Shown: piece by piece, positions 56,119 through 64,000 of the stretch | Numbering within the stretch: the first letter of the stretch is position 1 | Layout of the letters: every line of letters starts with the position of its first letter | DNA from: Ophioceras dolichostomum | Taxonomy: Eukaryota; Ascomycota; Sordariomycetes; Magnaporthales; Ophioceraceae | Length of the DNA: 64,000 bases | Reading direction: 5' to 3' | Assembly (NCBI GenBank): GCA_003049485.1 | Contig: PYST01000117.1 | Span: 40,803-104,802 of the forward strand | The notes under the pieces: generated by a model | Seen by the model: only the letters and a program-made list of their open reading frames with translations | What the model was told of the DNA's origin: nothing | Database searches by the model: none | Program-made: the position numbers and the translations under genes

Positions 56119-58331
56119 ATGACCACGGCCCACGCCGCTTTGCCCCGTCAGGAGGGCATGGCTCTCCCGGGCACCGCCGGCCCATCGAGGCATCGGGGGC
56201 CGGGAATGAAACTCAAGAAATGGACGTCGTCACTCCGGAAAAGATCTCATCATCACCACCACACAACACCAGCCGCTCCGCGACGTATCCGAACCGGAGC
56301 CGGTGTCGGGACCGGAGCCCGCCGGTCGCCGTGGTGGAAGATCCGGCTCTTCCGGGGCATGGTTAACGACGTGCGACGCCGGGCCCCGTACTACTGGTCG
56401 GATTGGACCGACGCGTGGGATTACCGCGTCGTTCCGGCCACGGTCTATATGTATTTTGCAAAGTAGGTACGATGTCGCCCCGAATGATTCAGGGGTACTT
56501 GAGAAAGAGAAGCTAAACTTGCTTTTTCCGGCACGCATCTTTCTCAGCATCCTACCAGCCTTGGCCTTCTCACTGGATATGTTTAGCAAGACGGACATGC
56601 AATACGGCGTTAACGAGGTACTGCTTTCCTCTATCCTCGGAGCCGTTGTCTTCGCCGTCCTGGCATGCCAACCCCTGGTCATCGTGGGAGTCACAGGCCC
56701 GATCACCGTGTTCAACTAGTACGTTCTGGTGGTCTCTTGAGCCCCTTATCGACGGACAGTGGGCAGTCAATCATGACCATGTATTGCATGAGCCCCAAAC
56801 CCGCACAACCGGACCGAGCCCGCACCCTAACACCGGAGAAAACAGCACGGTATACGACATTATGAACCCGACAGGAACAAACTACCTGGCGTTCATGTGC
56901 TGGATCGGACTCTGGTCGCTGGTCCTTCACTGGATCCTAGCCGTCACCAACTCGTGCAACTGGCTGCGCTACGTGACGCGCTTCCCCTGCGACATCTTCG
57001 GCTTCTACGTCGCATTCATCTACCTCCAAAAGGGGATCCAGGTCCTCGAACGTCTCGGCTCTGGCCCCGGCGACGCCTTCTACCTCTCAATCGCCGTTGC
57101 GCTCCTCGTTTTCGCCGTGGCCTACCTCTGCGGCGAGCTCGGCGCCGGCGCGCTCTTCACCCACCCGGTCCGCGTGTTCCTAAAGGACTACGGCACGCCC
57201 CTAACGGTGGTGTTCTTCACGGGCTTCGTGCACATCGGCAGGATGCGCGACGTCTCCCTGGAGTCCCTCCCCACCAGCCCGCCCTTCGTCCCGACCCTCC
57301 CCGCCGGAAGGGGCTGGCTCGTCGACTTCTGGAACATCAGGGTCGCTGACGTGTTCCTAGCCCTGCCGTTCGCCGCCCTGCTGACGGTGCTGTTCTACTT
57401 CGACCACAACGTCTCGTCGCTGATTGCGCAGGGTACCGAGTTCCCGCTGCGCAAGCCCGCCGGTTTCCACTGGGACCTGTTCCTCCTCGGCGTCACCACC
57501 GGCGTGGCGGGCATTCTGGGCCTGCCGTTCCCAAACGGCCTCATCCCGCAGGCGCCGTTCCATACGCAGTCGCTGTGCGTCACCGCCCTCGTTGCGGCGG
57601 ACGACGAGAGCGGTGGCGACTACCCTAGCCCCGAGAGCAAACGCAAGGGCGGCCGCATGCAGGTCACGCACGTGGTGGAGCAGCGGGCGTCGAACCTCGC
57701 CCAGGGCCTGCTGACGCTCGGCACCATGACCGGTCCGCTCCTGACCGTTCTGCACCTGATCCCGCAAGCCGTACTGGCGGGGCTGTTCTTCGTCATGGGC
57801 GTGCAGGCGCTCGAGGCGAACGGCATCACGGCGAAGCTGCTCTTCCTGTGCCGCGACGCGTCGCTCACGCCCGCCTCTCACCCACTGAAGCGCGTCCCGC
57901 GCCGTGCCGCCCTGTGGGCCTTCGTCGTCGTCGAGCTCGTCGGCTTCGGTGCCACGTTCGCCATCACGCAGACCGTCGCCGCCGTCGGCTTCCCGGTCTT
58001 CATCCTGCTCTTGATCCCGGTCCGGGCCGTACTCCTGCCGAGGTGGTTCACGCCCCTGGAGCTTTCCCTGCTCGATGGCCCCACGGCTAGCCCGTTCACG
58101 ATGGAGAGCGTCGGCGGTAGCTTCGGCGACGGCGTCGGTGGCGACGCGGGCGTGATCGAGGCTACTACGGGAGGCACGGGCGACGAAGGTGATCGCGGGA
58201 AACGTCGCGAGCCGAACTGGGATCCCAGTGGCGGCGGCGGCGGCGGCGGCGGCGGTCTGTTTCGGAGTGATGGTGCCGACCGCGGCGGCAGCGACTCGCC
58301 CCGATTGAGGCTAACCGCATCTCTCGCTTAG
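56119..58331 (+). CDS. BOR1: Borate/bicarbonate-type anion transporter (Bor1, SLC4-like)
   Basis: The predicted protein has 666 residues in this model. Exons are 56119-56462, 56548-56718 and 56846-58331, with phase 2 at both introns. The family signature runs across the first splice: VYMYFA joined to NILPALAFSLDMF. It continues with NEVLLSSILGAVVFAVL, QPLVIVGVTGPITVFNYTVYDI and GTNYLAFMCWIGLWSL. Later come RVADVFLALPFAALLTVLFYFDHNVSSLIAQ, GLPFPNGLIPQAPFHTQSL and the HVVEQRASNLAQGLL segment of the SLC4/HCO3 cotransporter fold. Fungal Bor1 exports borate at the plasma membrane. The C-terminal tail after MESVGG is Gly/Asp rich. An in-frame continuation beyond the TAG (58332-58517) may be the true or an alternative last exon. 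Confidence 0.92.
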
Positions 58332-58517
58332 GGGGGTGGCTCCGGCCAGCTCTTGAGGAAGAATGATGAAGACCTCGCTGAGCTGGGGGCACTTCCCCCG
58401 TCACTCGGACGCATGAGACGGCGACCATCTAGGACGGAAGGCGAGGCTGTCGAGATGCGACGGATATCAAGCAGCGTCCATAGTCGTGGGCGGTCGTCGT
58501 CGAGATCCGCCCATTGA
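58332..58517 (+). other. Candidate alternative last exon of BOR1
   Basis: Immediately after the BOR1 stop, the same frame stays open for 61 residues with protein-like content (LLRKNDEDLAELGALPPSLG, EAVEMRRISSSVHSRGRS) and ends at TGA 58515. The 20 bases before it contain a branch point (GGCTAAC at about 58309) and a CTTAG acceptor ending at 58331, so the annotated stop itself lies in a splice acceptor. Phase 0 donors upstream are weak (best GTGATC at 58153), so the matching donor is not settled. Confidence 0.45.
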
Positions 58518-61500
58518 ACCGAGACCCTTTTGGTGTCGTTGGTGATGTTGAGACGTGCTGGTAGACGCGGAGGCCCTCGACCAGTCACGATCCCCTATTC
58601 ATAACCCATTCCTTCCGCGTTTGCGATAGACTTTTCAAGATCCAACGACGCATGATACAGCACTGTGAGAGCGAGCACGAGAATCTGAGAAGACGAGAGC
58701 CAGCTGTTCCTAGGAGAGGCAAGAGCAGGGCAGCCCGCTCCCCCCTTATTTAGATTCTGGCGGCGCGAGACAAGGCTCGCACCAAAAGGACACGCAAACG
58801 AGCATCTATCTATATGCGGAGTAGACGAACGAGAGGGAGGAATCTTTGTCCCCAAACGATCTCTCTTCTTAAAAACATATTGACGCCGAGATTGTTTCCA
58901 ATCTCGAGGCTCCTTCGCGTCTCGGTCAAGTGGGCGGCGTCAAGGGGCTTTCGAGATGACAATCTCCTTTACTGGAAATTGAAGCCATCGCAAACCATAA
59001 ACGAACATACACACTCTCTCCCTCTGCGCACATACACATACAAAAACACGAGATGGAATATACAAACACATACAAAGAGATAGATAGCAGGCGACAGACA
59101 GACCCCCCTTTCTGTTTATCCATAGGCGAAGTCTGGCCTGACGCAGGGCCTTTAGTATCTACCTTGTCTGCCTTGATTGTCCCGTAATCCGAGTGCAATT
59201 CAGGGGAAATTTGCAGGAAATTCAAGCGTCATCACTAAGAGAGTGATTGGAAATTTGGGCGCCACAGCAGAATCTCTATCTATCTATCTATCCCTTAACG
59301 AGGCCAAATGAATATGGATGGATGTCTTTCAGTCTGACGAATCTGACTTAGGCGCCTAATGAAGAGGAGGAGAAGGAGGAAGGGGGGCGAAAAGGGGTAA
59401 GATGATAGACGGGAGGAGACGATGGATAACACAAGAAGAAAGCTCTCGCTTCTTTTCGTTTCTTGCTCCGCTCGGATTTCGTATGGGAAAAGTGTATTGT
59501 AGAAGGAAGAGTTTCCAAGGCGCCGTTTCGCAACCTACTCCCCCCTCCCTCGGCTGAACGAGTAGCCTGGTATCTGCATCCTGTCTTTTTCCAGACACGC
59601 TGGCCTCCTCGTCTTTCGGCGGATGTGCCATCCGTCGTCCGTCCGCTCGCCACACGTCTGCTGCTACTACAGCCACCACCACCATCATCAAGTATTCTCT
59701 CTCCCCTCTTCTCTTGCCTCCGATGTCGCCACCTCCTCCGCCGCCATCCACAGTGGCCGGTGATAATCTCGAGCTGGACACGTGAACCGCTTTATTGGCT
59801 GCTGCCAGATGAGGCAGGTGGAAATCCTGGCGCCGCCGGCACGCTGATGACGGAGCTCGCGAGGTGGAGGGCGAGAAGAGGAGAGAGAGGGTCTTGCTTC
59901 TAACGAGGCGGCGAGCGAGCCACCCACTGTCCGGTGGTGTGGTGGTGGTGGTGGTGGTTGTGGGGCTGGGTTGATCGAAAGAACGATGGATAGGTAGGTA
60001 GGTACTTACCTACTCTGTAGCCAGAGGAGACAGACACTGATCGGTGGTGCGCAGTCTCTCTCTCTCTCTCTCTCTACATCCTCCGCCCCTACCCATCACT
60101 TCACTTGATGCTCACCCCCTGATCCCTGCCCCCTACTTGCCAAAGCTCGCGTTGGGAGGGCTGTCGACGACCCATCATCGGGGGTCCGAAAAGCTGGAGG
60201 GAGGGGAGGGGAGGGGGCGGGGTCCCGGGCCTTGAATATACGTTATCGACGGGGATATTGATGGACGCGGGTGGCATGAGTAGCGGTGGGCCAGATTTGT
60301 ACTGCCGATGTCCTCCTCTACATGCTGTGAGCGTGCTGGGATGTGAGTGTGGTGAGAAAGTGAGCATGATTAACGGATGGTCGACGGGGTTGGGTGGCGG
60401 CACAGGAAGAAAAGGGAGGTGGAGGCGGGGAGTTTGGCTCCCTGGTCGCCATCCTCTCATAGCCGAGACCCTCGTCCCTGCCGTCTTTCGGATTGGATAG
60501 GATCCTGGGGGTGCTTCCCTGGTGCCATGCCACTGCTAGCATGATTTGACGTTGGCTGATCATCCCCCGCCTCTGCTATCTGGAGGCAGGGATGACGCGA
60601 GCAAAGGCGAGGATGAAGGCATGCGGAGGAGGAGGAGGAGGAGGAGGATCAAAGCATGGCTGCGGCATTGTGGTCGACCACCAGGGTGATATGCGTGCCC
60701 CTGCCGTAGTCTCAGAGCCGTCAGGCATGCTCGTTTGCTGAAGCCTGGCGATGTTGGCTCTGCTCCGCCATCCGACATGCTTGCTGGCAACCCGTCTCGA
60801 GATTCGTTTTTTTTTTCTGGGGCGGTTGGTAAGACATAACGCACAGTTGAGGGCCCTAGTGCACTCTCCCCCTTCGTTTCCATAACCCTGCTGTTGTAGT
60901 GTTTCGGGCCCCTGTGTTCCTCCATGCTCTAGCTCGTAGCCAGTGATCGCTCATCTCGCACCGTCTCTCCCGCCGTAGACGTCGCGGCCCCCCATTCTCC
61001 AGAGGAAGTAAAGCGGGCTGGCGGGCGACCATGCCGTCGCTCATGCGGTAGGCACTCCTCAGGCAGGCCCCCTCAGCCTCCAGTTCAGGCCATGAAAAAC
61101 CAAGTGAGTGAGGAAAAAAAGAAAAGAGTGGTGACACCTGTTTAGATTTCATTTAGTCCCGCCTGGGCTCGCGGGTCATCTGGCCCCCTTCTCCAGGCCC
61201 GACCTGGCTCGATGGGGCAGTGATGGCGAGTGAACGCTCCGATGGGATTCGAGGGTGCTCGATATATTCGATATTAGGTCCCCCTCTTCTATCATCCGAT
61301 CTCCTGGGGCGGGCGAGTTTTCCGGCCATGTACTGCTCTGTACAAGCACGGTTTATTGAGTGCATCCCAGTCGTGCCTCCGACGAGCGTGCTGTGGGCGG
61401 TGCCAGGTCTGTAGCACGTCCCTGCCAGGTCCCTGCCAGGCCAAGGTGCTCGCTCATCGTAGTCTTGATAGATAGATCAACTGGCCGCTTGGCGTCGACC

Positions 61501-63136
61501 CGCCCTATCCATGAAGACCAGCAGCTTGGGCCGCCGGTCGTTAGCTGTTTAGCTGTAGGAGGCGAGTGAGAGGAGGCAATTCGTCCGTCCATCTGCTCCG
61601 CACTTGCGTCAACTCGCTCTTTCGTATTGAGCGTTGACCCTTGGGTCTTCGATACAGGCATTTCCATCCCTGTGTCCTTTTTCTCTCGGCTATCTGGCCC
61701 CGTCCGCTGGCACTTGTCAGACTGCGGGTGATAAATTGCTTCTGGGTTGGTGAATGCCTGCTGCACAGCTGGCACAAATAGGAAGTTGGATCTTTTTTTG
61801 GCCCAAGTGCAAAAGCCGCGGCTGTGGTGACGCTTTCACGAGCTGGCAGTGTTTGCTGGCGGTGTCTGCCCTCGCAGCCTGTTCAGCCGGGTGAGAACGG
61901 CTGTCCTGTCTATCTGAGTATCTAGCACAGGAGCAGGCCCAGCCACGGCGAGGATCAAGTGGCAGATCGGCAAAGACGGACGATCCAGTCGCCGACTTCT
62001 TGAGAGGGATAGATGAGTGTCCCATCGACTGGCTTCTTCTGCTGCAAGCGATGCCGTCTCTCATGTTAGCGAAAGCACCGACCAGGAAACTCCAGCAAGG
62101 CACAAGGTCGTTACTGGCCGACCGTATAGAGGTGGTATTCCCCTGGTGTTAGGTAGGTACCTTTACTACAGGACTTAAAGTGCAATGTGCCAGGGGTTGC
62201 CTCCAAACAGGCTTCCGACAGGCTCGGGCCATTTAGGCAAAATCCTCAACCAAACCCCAACTCGGTCATGAGCTGGACGAGAGAGGAAAGAAGAAGGCAA
62301 AGAGTTGATATTAGCAGGCACAAAAAAGGGGGCAATTGGCCCGACCCGGTTTGAATTGTAGGTTTGCATATTAATCGGGAGGCTGGGAGGCTGGAAAGTC
62401 ATCAGCGACACATGGTCGGCCGTCTGTCTGTGTGACTGCCTCGACTCGCGCCTATTTTTTCCCTTTTTTTTCTTGGTGATTGAGAATTTGAAAACAACAA
62501 GAATTGTTGGAGGAGACGTTCGATCTCTTTTGACATGAAAGAACAGTAGACAACCCTTCGCACGTGAACCCTCCTAGTGCTCGCCCGTTTGGTTCGCAAA
62601 CGCGACGTTGGTGAGGAGAAGTCAAGGTGTGAACTTGAGGTTGTATTGGCGGCAGGGATTGCGACAAGGTCGTTAGGCCGAGAGCAGGGGCTCTCGGCTT
62701 TTTCCTTAACAGCCTGCCACTGATGAACCATAGCGTGCCATCCATTGTGGGGTAAAACTCAACAAAGATCACAAGGGTGGGCTCCGCTTTCAGACCTCCG
62801 TCTTCCTCATCGTTCTGGCTCTATGGCTATTCCGTCACGTCACGTCACGTTCACGGTTGACTCCCACTACCTACGGCGCTATCTGTCATCCAGGAGCTTC
62901 AGCGGCCGCCGTCTGTCTACCTAGCGTTCTTTCTCTTTCGTGCAAACGGCTTCGGCAAGAACGAGAGTGGAACTCTCTGGTCACTACAACATCGGCAGTC
63001 TACCTCCACTCCATCCACATGGCAGGACGCTCGCTGTCACGTCGCCACGCCGTTACAACAGCACTTTGCCCGTTCACTTACACGCCTTCCTTCCTTTTCT
63101 ACCTTCCTTCTTTCTTCTCCCGTTTATCTTAGCTCC
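58518..63136. other. 4.6-kb gene-poor spacer
   Basis: No supported gene. Simple sequence includes TATC units at about 59274-59292, GGT/GTG-rich at about 59937-59962, TAGG steps at about 59990-60015, and TC repeats at about 60056-60075. A triple CGTCA-type repeat sits at about 62834-62856, and GTTAGGTAGGTACC lies at about 62149-62162. Open frames on both strands are short and conflicting. Confidence 0.5.
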
Positions 63137-63349
63137 ATGTCTGGCCTTCATCCATTGACCCATCCCTCCATTCCGGGTGGATCGTCCAACCAAGGAAGGC
63201 ATCTGCTTGGTTCTGCCACAACCGCAATCGCGCCAGGACCACTCCCCGGATTCGATAGACTCCGACCGCTAAGGGTACGCAAGGATCTTGTCATAGCTGG
63301 CGGTCCTGGTACCCAGTTCCGTCCGGAAACATCCACCGAGACCTCGTGA
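63137..63349 (+). CDS. Hypothetical small ORF or first exon of a gene leaving the window
   Basis: An ATG after a long pyrimidine-rich leader opens a 70-residue frame (MSGLHPLTHPSIPGG, then GFDRLRPLR). A possible GTACGC donor lies after LRPLR, so this may be the first exon of a spliced gene extending beyond 64000. No domain is recognised and the downstream splice structure could not be solved. The rest to 64000 shows nothing certain. Confidence 0.25.
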   Translation: MSGLHPLTHPSIPGGSSNQGRHLLGSATTAIAPGPLPGFDRLRPLRVRKDLVIAGGPGTQFRPETSTETS

Positions 63350-64000
63350 AGCACCTCATGGAGTGCACCACGAGTAGGAAGGGCTGCACATCCGCATCTC
63401 ACTGAGATCCCGGCCACTACCTTTCGTTTGAGGAGTGCTCGTTCTCTGGTATTCCTCGGCTCAGGCGGGGCGACGGGCGACAGAGCTCTCTCTGTATCGC
63501 CGTATCCATGCAATATTGTCTCAACTAAACAGTCCCCCGCACTGTAGGCTACCTCTTGCACCGGCTTGCCTCTCTTCGCTCTTCTCCCTGTCATGGCTCT
63601 TTCTCCAGCCCACCACCACCCATAGCCAGCAACGATCTGTCTCGGGAGATGGCCCTGCCTGAATCGTGCTGCCTGAACCATGCTGCCTATCTTGAACAGA
63701 CCGGGGCTCTTCTGCTTAGCTGGTTAGTCTTGTTGGTAAATGCCCGGCACTTGTTGTTACGTGCCTTTCGGGACTTTGGATTTTGTTCGTACCGGCTTGA
63801 TCTTGTCCGTCCCCTTCCGCCCGCCCCAATCCCACCTATCTCCATCTGTCGTCCCCTTCCTCGTAATGACAGCCCTGTTAGATGCATATGTACAGGATCT
63901 CAGCTGCCTGCCTATCCTGCCGGTCTGTCCAGAGCGGCTTGTATCCCGTATCCACCGCATCTCCCTTTCGCCCTCCCTTTGCCCCTGACTCCTTGCCCCC

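Overview
This window is nuclear DNA from a filamentous ascomycete, most likely a Sordariomycete. Introns are short (about 60-180 bases) with GTRNGT donors, CTAAC-type branch points and YAG acceptors. Coding exons are GC-rich. The intergenic spacers are long and pyrimidine-rich and are studded with TACCTAGGTA-like palindromes. Recognisable families include NOP16, MED19, BOR1, the m-AAA protease and the fungal DUF6594 family. I cannot name the genus. No tRNA, rRNA or CRISPR array was found. Many apparent open frames begin at non-ATG codons, so every start given here was re-chosen as an ATG in the sequence, and exons were joined by hand with reading phase checked.

Layout. 0-12 kb: NOP16 (+) with a long fold-back repeat just after its stop; a four-pass MARVEL-type membrane protein (-); a DHA2-type vacuolar MFS transporter (-); a five-exon DUF6594 membrane protein (-). 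12-17 kb: an accessory stretch with unusually long open frames but no recognisable family, ending in a minisatellite that encodes a K/E/R coiled coil. 17-24 kb: Mediator subunit MED19 (+) and a 913-residue serine esterase of the DUF676/lipase type (+). 27-38 kb: a surface-protein neighbourhood made of a Ser/Thr-rich single-pass protein (+), a predicted secreted and probably GPI-anchored protein (-), a DHA1-type MFS transporter (-), and a second small Ser/Thr-rich single-pass protein (+). 39-41.3 kb: a broken coiled-coil ORF next to a 471-base solo LTR with a perfect 5-base target duplication. 41-47 kb: a 5.7-kb gene-free spacer. 47-58.5 kb: a seven-exon Zn2Cys6 transcription factor with a 7-base microexon, the mitochondrial m-AAA protease, and a BOR1 borate/anion transporter, all on +. 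58.5-64 kb: gene-poor, with one weak small ORF near the end.

The genes do not form an obvious pathway cluster. They mix housekeeping functions (ribosome assembly, transcription, mitochondrial quality control) with membrane and cell-surface functions. No biosynthetic, defence or self-recognition cluster is visible. The best candidates for something undescribed are: the foldback in the NOP16 3' region; the solo LTR; the alternative BOR1 C-terminus; the GPI-protein last exon that is masked by a TGA lying inside a splice donor; NPFxD endocytosis-type motifs shared by two unrelated membrane proteins; and the long-ORF/coiled-coil locus at 13.3-16.1 kb.
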